This document shows, piece by piece, positions 35,355-47,322 of a DNA stretch of 64,000 bases. Position 1 is the stretch's first letter. Every line of letters starts with the position of its first letter. A model generated the notes under the pieces. It did no database searches. It worked only from the letters and a program-made list of their open reading frames with translations, and was not told the DNA's origin. The position numbers were made by a program, and so were the translations under genes. The DNA lies in assembly GCA_011799875.1 (NCBI GenBank), contig CM022302.1:184194942-184258941 (forward strand). Reading direction: 5' to 3'. This DNA is from Thinopyrum elongatum. Its lineage: Eukaryota; Streptophyta; Magnoliopsida; Poales; Poaceae.

Positions 35355-38072
35355 TGTCGGGAACGGTTTTCCAGGATATTAATTTCCTAGTAATGGCCCT
35401 GTGCTCACCAGCCCCAGGATTACTGTTAGCTGATGAGACACCAACTTGATACAGAAATCCAAGCAAAATACAAAATATGTAGAACAAGACCGTTCTGGCC
35501 TATGAGTACAACAAAAGGTTTCTGGTGGTTGATGGCGGAAGCGGTTTGCGGATTATCAGCGTCTATGGGACTCCATTTCCCCCAGGAACAGCTACCTGGA
35601 TAACTCCTATCTTCGCGAGGCTGCTATCATCATTGCCTAGGTTCCGGGGCTGTCATCGTAGCGCTCCTCTCCAAGCGAGAAATCTGGCCAAGACAATAGC
35701 CAGGGACAAGCCAGTGAGTACTTTGAATGTACTCGCAAACATTATGAACACAGGTATAATATAACAGATGATAATCATGCTCTGAAATTTTCATGATCAC
35801 TTAGCCAGTCGTGAAATAAAATTCATGCCGCATGCAAGCAGGCCATTCAGAATTAAATATGAAAAGCAATTAGATTAAAAAAAATAAACCGATCGGGTGT
35901 CTGAAGCGACCCTCGAAAGGATAAAAATATAAAGCATGCCTTAGTCGGGCGTCTGAGCGACGCCACATAAAGGGCTTGTAAAGGAAATTAAATAATTAGC
36001 ATGCCACAGTCGGGCGTCTCAGCGACACCACATAAAGGCTATAAAGAAATAAATAGCAGGCATGCCACAGTCGGGCGTCTCAGCGACACCACTAAAGGGC
36101 TTATAAGAAATAAATAGCAGGCATGCCACAGTCGGGCGTCTCAAGCGACACCACATAAAGGGCTTATAAAGAAAGTAAATAACAAACGTGCCACAGTCGG
36201 GCGTCTGAGCGACACCACATAAAGGGCTTATATGAGAATAATCACAGTGAATATCAGGAGGTAGAACCGTCCCAGGGATACTCAATAATTCAAATATCAA
36301 ATGTTAGTCCAAATAATTATAATCATAATCATCATATGTCATGATCAATGTTCTGGTTTAGTAGTTTTTCCTCCGAAAACCGCACTAAGACCGACACTTG
36401 ACCTATCCCGCCAGTAGTCCTTAACCATGGACACGGCTATTCGAATAGATTAATCTCTGCAGAGGGTGTACTCTTTACCCACGAGTAACGGATTCCTTTA
36501 GTCCATCGGGACTAATTCCGTTTACAGTCTTTTACTTGAAAACACACCTGACCCGCTCAAATGGCTCCCGACCGATCTAGCGGGTTGGGGGCGGCTCTAT
36601 ACGGTCGAGGGGAATCGGATGGTCGCGCTGGAAGGACTAGGGAGCTCCGGCTACGGTGAATTTAGCCGGGGACAGCGACGGCCGAAGTTGCCGGAGGCGG
36701 AGAAGACGGCGGTTCCAGATGGATTTGAGTGAGGGGGAGAACTCTACGGCTTGCCTGATGATGCTCCCGAGCTCGAGCGAGGTCTAGGGGCCATTTATAG
36801 CCGGGGAAGGTCGGTTCGACGGCGGCAGTGGATAAGAACGCCGGCGAACCGCCGCTCTGTTGGTAGCAGGGCAATGTGGCGCTGGTCGGCGCTAACCGAC
36901 GAGCTCGCGGATGAGCTCGAGCTATTCCAGAGGGCGCTGGCGCGCGGGAAGGCTCGGGCGGCGCTGCCAGGGCCGGGCCTCTGCGGCCGTCCCTAGCCGC
37001 CACGGCTGACCTGACGGTGGCGCTGCGGGGCTCCAGGAGGTGGCCAGAGCGACTCTGCGATGAGAGAGGGGTCAGCGCGTTGGCTGCGAGTGGAAATGGA
37101 TCAGGACGGGCGCGGGGAGGCGGCAGCCGGACGCGGCGACTCGGGCGCACGCACGTGCAAAACGCGCGTTCTGCTCGCGCCCAGAGCACGCACCCGAGGT
37201 GCTTGGCAAAATGCCAATGCCTGCCAGGGGGCTCTAATCCACATGAGGTTTAGCAGGTGGGCTTTAGACCAAGGTAGAGCCATGAGACATGCTGGTTAGG
37301 CAAAGCAAGCAGGTTCATAATGCAAACTAAAAACTATGCCAACTCTGTCCATGAACACAAGGTGCTCGACAGAATGCCATGGGCATCTAGGCATCTCCTC
37401 TGTGGCTAAAATTCCCAGATCAGAGTCTCTTGGATGATAAAGAGGGTGGCAAGGTTAGTTTGACAAAAGCAAAAACTTCCTAGTGCAAGTTTTTGAGAAA
37501 ACCAGATCTGGACAGAAAATATATGCCATTATTGCATGTGCTTAAAAACTTCTAATGGGGCTGATCTCCTGGACTTAAGAGTTTGGTAGGGTGGACTACA
37601 AGCAGGAAAAAAACCAAGATTAATAGAGCAAATAAAAATAGGTTGTAGTGTAAACTACAAACTGAACCAGATTTGAAAACTTAGGTAGGGCTCAAAATCC
37701 CCAAATGACTAAGAGAAGTTTTTTGCATAAAAGTGATTTAGAACATCTCATGTCATCCCCAAATTTTGGTGGAATTATAAAATGAATTAATCAAAGGGTT
37801 GTAGTGCAAAGGAGGACTCTAACACTTATGAGTAACCATTTTAAAGATAAAAACTTAGGAAAATATTATAGAAATAATTCCACTGATAAGAGAAATGTTT
37901 CTGAGAAGGTACACAAGTCAAACATTTTTTGAAAAGTTCCATTTAGAGGAAAAACTCCACAATTCAGAAGAAAGGAGTGATTCTGAAATTAGAAGATAAT
38001 CCAGAAAATCGAAATTTAATTTCCTGGCAAAAAAATTAATTAATAAAACAAGGACATTTTTGGGGTGTTACA
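35355..38072 (-). mobile_element. LTR G (short form, middle LTR)
   Basis: TGTCGGGAAC to GGTGTTACA. It shares GGGCAATGTGG and CTCCCGAGC with A and D. The PBS on the left and PPT on the right show it serves both units. About 45 bp shorter than A through scattered small gaps. Confidence 0.8.
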
Positions 38073-38759
38073 ACACTAGCCCCCTTAAGAAAAATCTCGT
38101 CCTCGAGATTTGGAGAATGGTATCAAAAAATATTACTCCTACTGCCATGCAATAATGACTCGAAGATTAAAATAATCAGCTCACACATATGACGAGGCTA
38201 TAGCGAGAGGGCAGATAATTTGTACAACTACAGTGGGGCACTGGAGCTGTGTGAAAAGAAAAAAAATCTACGGTTGGGGAAACCGAGAAAATTCTACTAT
38301 TGGCTAGGGTAAATTTAGAATAAAATTCTAAATTTCTAAATTTCGCTGGTCGCACCCGAGTGCATAGTTCTCTCTGGCTGACAAGTGGACCCGGGGCCCA
38401 CTGTCAGTCTCTTCTTCCTCTTCCGTTTCTCTTCTTCCTTCTCTCTCTCGCACGCGTCCGCGCTTTCTCCACCAGCGACACCTAGCGAGTAGGGCATCTA
38501 GGCCGTATTGCGGTAGTGCGCGGCGCGCTAGCTGCCGGCGCAGCGTGCACTCACCTCGCGGGCCAGTGCGCTGTTGGCACTGCTCGCGGATTCACCTCCG
38601 AACACCCCATCGAGCGACGAGCGGCGCTGGTGGACTTCGCCCACCGTACACCGATCTCGAGCTATAAATGACCGCGGTGCTCCACTCTTCTTCCTCACAC
38701 CTGGCCTCGCTTTCTCCTTCTCCTCCATTCTGTCTGCAGGAGCTCGAGACGAGGCTCTA

Positions 38760-38919
38760 ATGGCGGAGGTGATGCCGATTGGTACATGATCCTGATATGT
38801 GGAGGGTTGGCGGCATTGCTGGGGTTCTCTGGGCTCTTGTGCGCGATGATCCTCGATGATCATCGTGATGCTGCTGCTCGAGTGTTAGCTCTTCGGGCGG
38901 CGGTGATCAGGAGGATTAG
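38760..38919 (+). pseudogene. Small membrane ORF, frameshifted copy
   Basis: One G is lost in GATGCCGATTGG, shifting the frame after codon 7. The hydrophobic stretch reads on in another frame from ATG 38786. Confidence 0.5.
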
Positions 38920-39332
38920 GTGCTGGTGTCGGGTGCTAACTGCTGTCAGTGTGCTGGAGGCAATCTGCACTAGAATAATTACCCCACAAATTTCTCCTTC
39001 AGAAACTGTGGTGTGTTAGAGAGGTGATCAGTTAGGTGCAAAATGTGTACGTGGTTTAGCAATTAGTGCCTGTGGTCGAGTGGTAGTGGTTGTGAGCCTG
39101 CTGTCGCGGTGCTGCTGAATTTAAATTTATGTCGTGGAGAATTAATTGCTGCAATAACTCAAGGGAAATCCCACCTCGGAATTTACCGAGAGCGAAAAAC
39201 AGTTAATCAAAAATAACAACAGTGAAAGTAATGCTCACATTAATTGAAACCAAACAATTAATTCACCACACAAACTTAGGATACAACGCATAAGCTGCAA
39301 CACATGCTAGGCTAATAACACAGAAGTGGCGT

Positions 39333-39867
39333 CTATGACGCAAGCGTAAAATATGCTGGGTCCTGAGAAAAAGTTTCCGGCACTGGGGCACAATCTTCTT
39401 CTACCGGGGAAAGCGGATTGACTAGCCGAAGAACGCGACTCTCCTGGTCTGGCCTCAGTGGTTTGCCAATAGCGATCTGAGGATTCAAATCGGCGAGGCT
39501 CTGGAGATAACCCATTACTCGCTGGGTCAAACGCTCTTGAGCGATGACATACTGGGCAAGGTTGGCCAGTACTGGGTCCCTCTCAATTCGCCCACCGAAA
39601 AAGATGCTACTTCTTCGGGTGCTGCACGACTCAGGAAGTAATAAACCCCCTTTCGCTGGCATAGGGTACTCGAAGCGAAGACGAGTAATCGCTTCGTACG
39701 CAGCACTTCTATGGCCATTTGGGAGTCGGCATAGATTTCCCCGAAGAAACTTCCGTTGGGTCTTGTTTGGGTTTGCGGGAGGGATGTGCACTACTGCCAA
39801 TATTTCGAGGTGGATGGGGTGATTCTCGATTTGAGCAGCTCGTATGGGGTGGATGGGTAGAACTCAT
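39333..39867 (-). pseudogene. ORF2, frameshifted copy
   Basis: The C-terminal 155 codons are mostly readable (RDPVLANLAQYVIAQ, PVEEDCAPVPETFSQ). Frameshifts near 39740, 39712, 39670 and 39596 break the N-terminal half. Confidence 0.55.
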
Positions 39868-40325
39868 GGTACTGCAGGTAAAGTCCCACAATATTTTACA
39901 AAACTACCTGGGGTTGCATCTGGAGTTCTCAGATAAATACTAGGGCTCGGCATGGCAAAAGAATGGTTGTGAGAGTTGTGCAAAAAGGAGGGATGCTGTG
40001 GTAAGGTCACGGGTGTGCTCTTATATAGCATCAGGGCTGGGTTACCGTAGTGGTGTGGGGGCAACTATTTGTCGGTTCTGCTCTATGGGGTCGGGGTCAA
40101 AGCCACAGATACACAATTCTCACAAAAGTGATGTGTTACTGTGGGTGTCGTCGGGGTGGTTTTTGGTAGCTGCTCGGAATAAAAAATGCACCCGCATGCC
40201 AACAGAACTTTGCGGGGCTACTAACAAAACAAAGGTGCACAAGCAGTCTGCGTCCATTCAGGCGAGTACAAGGTCACACTATTACAAGGCGTAGAAATAC
40301 TAAGGCTCGGTACTATTCGAGTGGC

Positions 40326-41118
40326 TTAGTCTACCTCGTTAATATCTAAGCGGGCGTGCCTTGTGGATGTCAAGCCTTCTCCATGGGCTTCACCATCGGG
40401 GTTAGCTGGATGGGGTTGAGGAGTTGCAGGGTCGGGGTACGATGATGACCATCGCGGGGTTGTTGTCCACATCCCCGTTGGAGCGTGTTCCCAAAAGGCG
40501 ACGAAACACTTCTGGGGACACCAAAGCATTTCGATCGATGGCAGGGGCAGACCTCAAGGAGTCGATCGGTTGCCAGAACACCACAACTGGGTTGTCGGCG
40601 TCGGGCTCCTCTTCTCCTCTTGCCGGGGCTCGGCGAACAAGCTCTCCATGAGCGGCGATCAGATCAAGGGTGATCTGATCGAATAGTGCCTCTAGTGCAC
40701 TTACATAGCGCACCAGATGCAGCAATGCAGGGTCCGTCTCGTGGTCTCCGTTGGCAACCTGGGGTGGCCTGCCATACCCGTCATGGCTGGGGTAGTAGTA
40801 GAACGAGCGGCAGTTAACTCTGGGTGACAGGTGCCGGAGTTGAACTATAGCCTCTCGAGCAGCTAGCTGAATGGCTTGTGGCTCAAAGGGAGTTGTCCTT
40901 CCGGTGAACCTGTAGGGGCGTTCTGGCGACATACCCCTACCATAGACGTGCACAGTGGCCCAGAATTGACGGCTCTCACCGCTCATGGACCCTTGGTACA
41001 CAACATACTCCGGGGGCTCTTCTAATGCAAAGGCACGACGGGTGAGGTTTGCTAGCACGGTCACAAAACCTCCAAGGTCGGTTGCTGTGGTCTCATTGTG
41101 GACAATGGGGCCAGGCAT
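40326..41118 (-). CDS. ORF1 of the element (best long copy)
   Basis: Open from ATG 41118 through the acidic region, FWQPIDSLRSAPAIDRN and VFRRLLGTRSNG, to a stop at 40402. A one-base problem near 40470-40490 separates it from the last part (HGEGLTSTRHARLDINEVD, stop at 40326), giving about 264 codons in all. It encodes the same dsRBD-like N-terminal half as the other copies. It lies just inside the PBS, the place where gag sits in autonomous elements, but has no zinc knuckle or gag signature. It is preceded by TATAAAAAGG at 41174-41183. The protein family is unnamed to me; I recall similar hypothetical proteins around grass LTR elements. Confidence 0.6.
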
Positions 41119-41173
41119 CTTGGCTCGGTTTTGGGGTAGAGGTTGTGCGGTGCTGGGTTGGGGCTAGCGTTCC

Positions 41174-41183
41174 CTTTTTATAG
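41174..41183 (-). promoter_or_regulatory. TATA-like box upstream of ORF1
   Basis: The minus strand reads CTATAAAAAGGGAACG, ending about 56 bp before the ORF1 ATG, in a clean stretch of sequence. Confidence 0.5.
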
Positions 41184-41422
41184 AAAAAGAGGACGGAGTC
41201 TTCCTTCGCACGCTTGCGAATGAGACAGTTTAGGTGTCGGTCACTGGCGCGTGATCGACAGCCTAGGCCGATAGGTTAGGCACCGACTGCCAAAAAGGTG
41301 TCGGGGTCACTGTGTGGCTATCTTACACGAGAAGCTTGACTGGGTTTAGGTTAAAGTCTGGTGGGTTGGTTAACCTAGGTTTATTGACCTGGCTAAGATA
41401 GGATTAGCCAATGGTCAGCCTG

Positions 41423-41434
41423 GCTCTGGTACCA
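41423..41434 (-). promoter_or_regulatory. Primer binding site next to LTR H
   Basis: TGGTACCAGAGC on the minus strand, 4 nt inside the LTR end. It would prime minus-strand DNA synthesis from initiator tRNA-Met if the C at position 6 is tolerated. Confidence 0.8.
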
Positions 41435-41438
41435 AGGT

Positions 41439-44201
41439 TGTCGGGAACGGTTTTCCAGGATATTAATTTCCTAGTAAATGGCCCTTGTGCTCACCAGCCC
41501 CAGGATTACTGTTAGCTGATGAGACACCAACTTGATACAGAAATTCCAAGCAAAATACAAAATATGTAGAACAAGACCGTTCTGGCCTATGAGTACAACA
41601 AAAGGTTTCTGGTGGTTGATGGCGGAAGCGGTTTGCGGATTATCAGCGTCTATGGGACTCCATTTCCCACAGGAACAGCTGACCTGGATAACTCCTATCT
41701 TCGCGAGGCTGCTATCATCATTGCCTAGGTTCCGGGGCTGTCATCGTAGCGCTCCTCTCCAAGCGAGAAATCTGGCCAAGACAATAGCCAGGGACAAGCC
41801 AGTGAGTACTTTGAATGTACTCGCAAACATTATGAACACAGGTATAATATAACAGATGATAATCATGCTCTGAAATATTTTCATGATCACTTAGCCAGTC
41901 GTGAAATAAAAATTCATGCCGCATGCAAGCAGGCCATTCAGAATTAAATATGAAAAAGCAATTAGATAATAAGAATAAAATAAACCGATCGGGTGTCTGA
42001 AGCGACGCCTCGAAAGGATAAAAATATAAAGCATGCCTTAGTCGGGCGTCTGAGCGACGCCACATAAAGGGCTTGTAAAGGAAATTAAATAATTAGCATG
42101 CCACAGTCGGGCGTCTCAGCGACACCACATAAAGGGCTTATAAAGAAATAAATAGCAGGCATGCCACAGTCGGGCGTCTCAGCGACACCACATAAAGGGC
42201 TTATAAAGAAATAAATAGCAGGCATGCCACAGTCGGGCGTCTCAGCGACACCACATAAAGGGCTTATAAAGAAAGTAAATAACAAACGTGCCATAGTCGG
42301 GCGTCTGAGCGACACCACATAAAGGGCTTATATGAGAATAATCACAGTGAATATCTAGGAGGTAGAACCGTCCCAGGGATACTCAATAATTCAAATAATA
42401 CAAATGGTTAGTCCAAAATAATAATAATCATAATCATCATATGTCATGATCAATGTTCTGGTTTAGCAGTTTTTCCTCCGAAGACCGACACTAAGACCGA
42501 CACTTGACCTATCCCAGACTGTAGTCCTTAACCATGGACACGGCTATTCGAATAGATGTAATCTCTGCAGAGGGTGTACTCTTTACCCACGAGTAACGGA
42601 TTCCTTTAGTCCATCGGGACTAATTCCGTTTACAGTCTTTTACTTGAAAACACACCTGACCCGCTACAATGGCTCCCGACCGATCTAGCAGGGTTGGGCG
42701 GCTCTATACGGTCGAGGGGAATCGGATGGTCGTGCCGGAAGGACTAGGGAGCTCCGGCTACGGTGAATTTAGCCGAGGGACAGCGACGGCCGAAGTTGCC
42801 GGAGGCGGAGAAGACGGCGGTTCCAGATGGATTTGAGTGAGGGGGAGAACTCTACGGCTTGCCTGATGATGCTCCCAAGCTCGAGCGAGGTCTGGGGGCC
42901 ATTTATAGCCGGGGAAGGTCGGTTCGACGGCGGCAGTGGATAAGAACGCCGGTGAACCGCCGCTCTGTTGGTAGCAGGGCGATGTGGCGCTGGTCGGCGC
43001 TAACCGACGAGCTCGCGGATGAGCTCGAGCTATTCCAGAGGGCAGCTGGCGCGCGGGGAAGGCTCGGGCGGCGCTGCCAAGGCCGGGGCCTGCTGCGGCC
43101 GTCCGCTAGCCGCCACGGCCGACCTGACGGTGGCGCTGCGGGGCTCCAGGAGGTGGCCAGAGCGACTCTGTGATGAGAGAGGGGTCAGCGCGTTGGCTGC
43201 GAGTGGAAATGGATCAGGACGGGCGCGGGGAGGCGGCAGCCGGACGCGGCGACTCGGGCGCACGCACGTGCAAAACGCGCGTTCTGCTCGCGCCTAGAGC
43301 ACGCACGCGAGGTGCTTGGCAAAATGCCAATGCCTGCCAGGGGGCTCTAATCCACATGAGGTTTAGCAGGGTGGGGCTATAGACCAAGGTAGAGCCATGA
43401 GACATGCTGGTTAGGCAAAGCAAGCAGGTTCATAATGCAAACTAAAAACTATGCCAACTCTGTCCATGAACACAAGGTGCTCGACAGAATGCCATGGGCA
43501 TCTAGGCATCTCCTCTGGTGGCTAAAATTCCCAGATCAGAGTCTCTTTGGATGATAAAGAGGGTGGCAAGGTTAGTTTGACAAAAGCAAAAACTTCCTAG
43601 TGCAAGTTTTTGAGAAAACCAGATCTGGACAGAAAATATATGCCATTATTGCATGTGCTTAAAAACTTCTAATGGGGCTGATCTCCTGGACTTAAGAGTT
43701 TGGTAGGGTGGACTACAAGCAGGAAAAAATCCCAAGATTAATAGAGCAAAATAAAAATAGGTTGTAGTGTAAACTACAAACTGAACTAGATTTGAAAACT
43801 TGAGGTAGGGCTCAAAATCCCCAAATGACTAAGAGAAGTTTTTGCATAAAAGTGATTTAGGAACATCTCATGTCATCCCCAAATTTTGGTGGAATTATAA
43901 AATGAATTAATCAAAGGGTTGTAGTGCAAAAAGGGACTCTAACACTTATGAGTAACCATTTTAAAAGAAATAAAACTTAGGAAAATAATTATAGAAATAA
44001 TTCCACTGATAAGAGAAATGTTTCTGAGAAGGTATACAAGTCCAACAATATTTTTGAAAAGTTCCATTTAGAGGGAAAAACTCCACAATTCAGAAGAAAG
44101 GAGTGATTCTGAAATTAGAAGATAATCCAGAAAATCAAAATTTAATTTCCTGGCAAAAAATTTTAATTAATAAAACATGGTCAAATTTTTGGGGTGTTAC
44201 A
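41439..44201 (-). mobile_element. LTR H (short form, 5' LTR of the array)
   Basis: 2763 bp, clean, TGTCGGGAAC to GGTGTTACA on the plus strand. The TATA box is at 42901-42907 (minus). It is immediately followed by GATAC and host Gypsy DNA, so this is the transcription-starting LTR of the insertion. Confidence 0.85.
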
Positions 44202-44206
44202 GATAC
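44202..44206. repeat. Target site duplication GATAC, right
   Basis: Matches 27922-27926. Joining the two flanks gives continuous Gypsy internal sequence (CCCGATAC then TACCCATAG). Confidence 0.8.
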
Positions 44207-44807
44207 TACCCATAGATGCATCAAAATAAGCGAACAACACAACGAAAACAGAATCTGTCAAAAACAAAACAGTCTGTAAAGACCCGAATTAAAGTCATAC
44301 TTCTGTAACTCAAAACCTTCACAAAAATTAGGAAAACGTAGGAAATCTGTACATCAATCTTTTGTAAAAAATTTAGAATTTTTTCATGTTCCACCAAATT
44401 TTAACAATTCTGCTACTGGATGCAAAAGTTTCTGTTTTACAGCAAAATCAAATCAACTATCATCCAAATCATCCCAAAGGTCTTACTTGGATCAAACACT
44501 AATTAAAACATTAAAACACAATCATAAAAGAAGTATAATTGCGTAAACACATAATAACAAAAAATAAAAAATTGGGTTGTCTCCCAACAAGCGCTTTTCT
44601 TTAAAGCCTTTTAGCTAGGCATTGATAATTTTAATGATGCTCACATGAAAGATAGCAATTGAAACACGAAGAGAGCATCATGTAGCATGTGAAAAACAAG
44701 TTAAAGTCTAACATACTTCCTATGCATAGGCATTTTATAAGCAAACGAATTATCAAGACAAGCAAAAACTAGCATATGCAAGGAAGAAGAAAGAAACAAA
44801 AGCAATC

Positions 44808-45479
44808 TCAACATAATGAGAGGTAATTTAGTGACATGAAAATTTCTACAACCATATTTTCCTCTCTCATAATAATTACATGTAGGATCATAATCAAATT
44901 CAACAATATAGCTATCATATAAAAAAATTCTTCATGATCCACATGCATGCAAAGATGACACTCTTCCAAAATAGTGGGATTATCATCAAATAAAGTCATG
45001 ACCTCTCCAAGCCCACTTTTATCAAAAAATTCATAAGATTGATCATTCTCCAAAGTAGTGGGATCATTATTACCTAAAGTTGGGACTCTTCCAAACCCTC
45101 TTTCAATATTATCGCAAACATATTCATCATGAGGCTTAAATAAAATTTCAAGATCATAAGAAGAATCACCCCAATCATGATCATTGCAATAAGTAGTGGA
45201 CGTATCAAAATTAGCATCCCCAAGCTTGGGGTTTTGCATATTATTAGCACAACTGACATTAATAGAATTTATAATAACACCATTGCAATCATGCTTTTCA
45301 TTCAATGAGCTATCGTGAATCACTTCATAAATTTCCTCTTTTAGCACTTCATCACAATTTTCAGATTCATGAATTTCAAGCAAAACTTCATAAAGATAAT
45401 CTAGTGCACTCAACTCACTAGCAATTGGTTCATCATAGTCTGATCTTTTAAAAAGATTAGCAAGTGGATGAGGATCCAT
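44808..45479 (-). CDS. Acidic ORF of the Gypsy element, function unknown (223 aa)
   Basis: Begins MDPHPLANLFKRSDYDEP and is rich in Asp, Glu and Asn (DDNPTILEECHLC, GFGRVPTLGNNDPTT). It starts about 250 nt inside the PBS, so it is the first ORF of the element. From about residue 185 the composition switches to hydrophobic (MIAILLNLIMILHVI), while another frame continues the acidic and aromatic style, so a late frameshift is likely. I recognise it as an ORF common in Triticeae non-autonomous Gypsy elements but know no domain. A degraded duplicate lies at 10240-10935. Confidence 0.5.
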   Translation of the reverse strand: MDPHPLANLFKRSDYDEPIASELSALDYLYEVLLEIHESENCDEVLKEEIYEVIHDSSLNEKHDCNGVIINSINVSCANNMQNPKLGDANFDTSTTYCNDHDWGDSSYDLEILFKPHDEYVCDNIERGFGRVPTLGNNDPTTLENDQSYEFFDKSGLGEVMTLFDDNPTILEECHLCMHVDHEEFFYMIAILLNLIMILHVIIMREENMVVEIFMSLNYLSLC

Positions 45480-45729
45480 AAGCTTTTTGTTTTCTGATTT
45501 TCAATAAACATACAATTATACCAAACGAACAAGCAAATAAACCAAGTAAGACATAAAGGCAAACAAAAAGGCGAACGGAAAGAAGGCAAATAAAAAGGCA
45601 AATATTTTTGTGTTTTTCTGAAAATGTTTTTAGAATTGGGGGAGAGGAAAACGAGAGGTAAATGGTGAATAATGTAAATGCAAGAGATGAGAGTTTATGA
45701 TGGGTACTTGGTAGGCTTGATGTAGATCC

Positions 45730-45747
45730 TGCCCGGCAATGGCGCCA
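45730..45747 (-). promoter_or_regulatory. Primer binding site of the Gypsy host element
   Basis: The minus strand reads TGGCGCCATTGCCGGGCA, close to the tRNA-Asp-like PBS TGGCGCCGTTGCCGGGGA used by several Triticeae Gypsy families. It lies 11 nt from the LTR edge. Confidence 0.7.
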
Positions 45748-45758
45748 GAATTTCTTCC

Positions 45759-47322
45759 TGCTACTTCTTGAGCATGCGTTGGTTTTTCCCTTGAAGAGGA
45801 AAGGGTGATGCAGCAAAGTAGAGATAAGTATTTCCCTCTGTTTGAGAACCAAGGTATCAATTCAGTAGGAGGAACACACAAGTCACCAATGGTTGCACCT
45901 ACACAAACAAACAAATACTTGCACCCAACGCGATAAAGCGGTTGTCAATCCCTTCACGGTTACTTGTAAGGATGAGATCTGATAGAGATAGGTATAAAAG
46001 ATAAATAAAAGCTCAAAATAAAGTAAAGGTAAATAAATTGCAGCAAGGTATTTTTGGGTTTTTGGTTTTATAGATCTGAAAATAATATCATCAAAATAGA
46101 CCTGGGGGCCATAGTTTTCACTAGAGTCTTCTCTCTTGAAAGAACACATACGATGGGTAAACAAATTACTGTTGAGCAATTGATAGAAAAGCGCGAAGTT
46201 ATGACCATATCTAAGGCAATGATCATGAATATAGGCATCACGTCCGTGATAAGTAGACCGACTCCTGCCTGCATCTACTACTATTACTCCACACATCGAC
46301 CGCTATCCTGCATGCATCTAGTGTATTAAGTTAACAAGAATGGAGTAACGCCTTAAGCAAGATGACATGATGTAGAGAGATAGATCCAATCAATATGAAT
46401 AAACCCCACCTTTTTATCCTTAATGGCAACAATACAAATACCTGCCTCGCAACCCTTTCGGTCACTGGGTGAGGACACCGCAAGATTGTACCCATTACAA
46501 AGCACCTCTCCCAGTGCAAGAAAAATCAATCTAGTTGGCTAAACCAAATCAATAGATCGGAAAGAAATACAAAACTATATTAATCATGCATAAAAGAGTT
46601 CAGAGAAGACTCAAATAATATTCATAGATAATCTAATCATAAATCCACAATTCATCGGATCTCAACAAAAGCACCGTAAAAGAAGATTACATCGAATAGA
46701 TCTCCAAGAACATCAAGGAGAACATTGTATTGAAGATCAAATAGAGAGAAGAAGCCATCTAGCTACTAGCTATGGACCCGTAGGTCTGTGGTAAACTACT
46801 CACACATCATCGGAAGGGCAGCAAGGTTGATGTAGAGGCCCTCCGGGAGAGTACCGGAACATGTCTCCAGATGGGGTCTCACGAGGACAGAAACTTGCGG
46901 CGGCGGTAAAGTATTTTTGGTGTGCCCCTGGTATACGAGGAATATTTGGGTATTTTATGGAGCTAAGATTAGGGTTAGAGGAGCCACAGGGGGCCCACAA
47001 GCTCGGGAGGCGCCCCCTAGGGCGCGGCCTCTGAGCTTGTCGTGGCCTCGTGGCTCTTCTGGCCTCCTCCCGAAGCTTCCTAGGTGTCTTCTGGTCCAAG
47101 AAAAATCATCAAAAAGTTTCATTCCATTTGGACTCCGTTTGGTATTGATTTTCTGTAAAAGACAAAAACATAGAAAAAACAACAACTGGCACTGGGCACT
47201 AGGTTAATAGGTTAGTCCCAAAAATGATATAAAATTGCATAATAATGCATATAAAACATCCAAGATGGATAATATAATAGCATGGAACAATAAAAAATTA
47301 TAGATACATTGGATACGTATCA
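45759..47322 (-). mobile_element. 5' LTR of the Gypsy host element
   Basis: 1564 bp, TG at 45759 and CA at 47321-47322 (plus strand), bounded by the PBS on the left and CACTA DNA on the right. CGCCT follows and would be half of its target duplication. The left part is duplicated at about 11211-11531. Confidence 0.7.

Larger units (their letters stand above)
38073..41438 (-). mobile_element. Internal region between LTR G and LTR H
   Basis: 3366 bp from PPT to PBS (41423-41434). Indels are frequent at about 39.6-40.5 kb, and the sequence is clean from about 40.6 kb on. It holds the small plus ORF, ORF2 and ORF1 in the standard order. Confidence 0.85.
27927..44201 (-). mobile_element. Complete tandem non-autonomous LTR retrotransposon, LTR-INT-LTR-INT-LTR
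   Basis: A 16.3-kb minus-strand array of three LTRs (F long, G short, H short) and two internal regions, flanked by one 5-bp target duplication. No polymerase genes. LTR and internal lengths (4.07/2.76 kb and 3.36 kb) resemble the Triticeae LARD class of large non-autonomous derivatives (Sukkula, Erika); family identity is unverified. Each internal region carries paralogous ORF1 and ORF2 and a plus-strand membrane ORF. Such arrays are known to arise by unequal recombination between LTRs of related elements. The two outer LTRs differ by a 1.3-kb indel, so they were not both copied from one template in a simple single insertion. Confidence 0.8.
44207..47322 (-). mobile_element. Gypsy element hosting the tandem insertion (5' part)
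   Basis: Minus-strand LTR, PBS and about 1.5 kb of internal sequence, interrupted at 44206 by the tandem element and continuing at 27921. It ends TGATACGTATCCAATG on the minus strand, an LTR start familiar from abundant Triticeae Gypsy families. No pol gene is visible in the part present. Confidence 0.75.
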
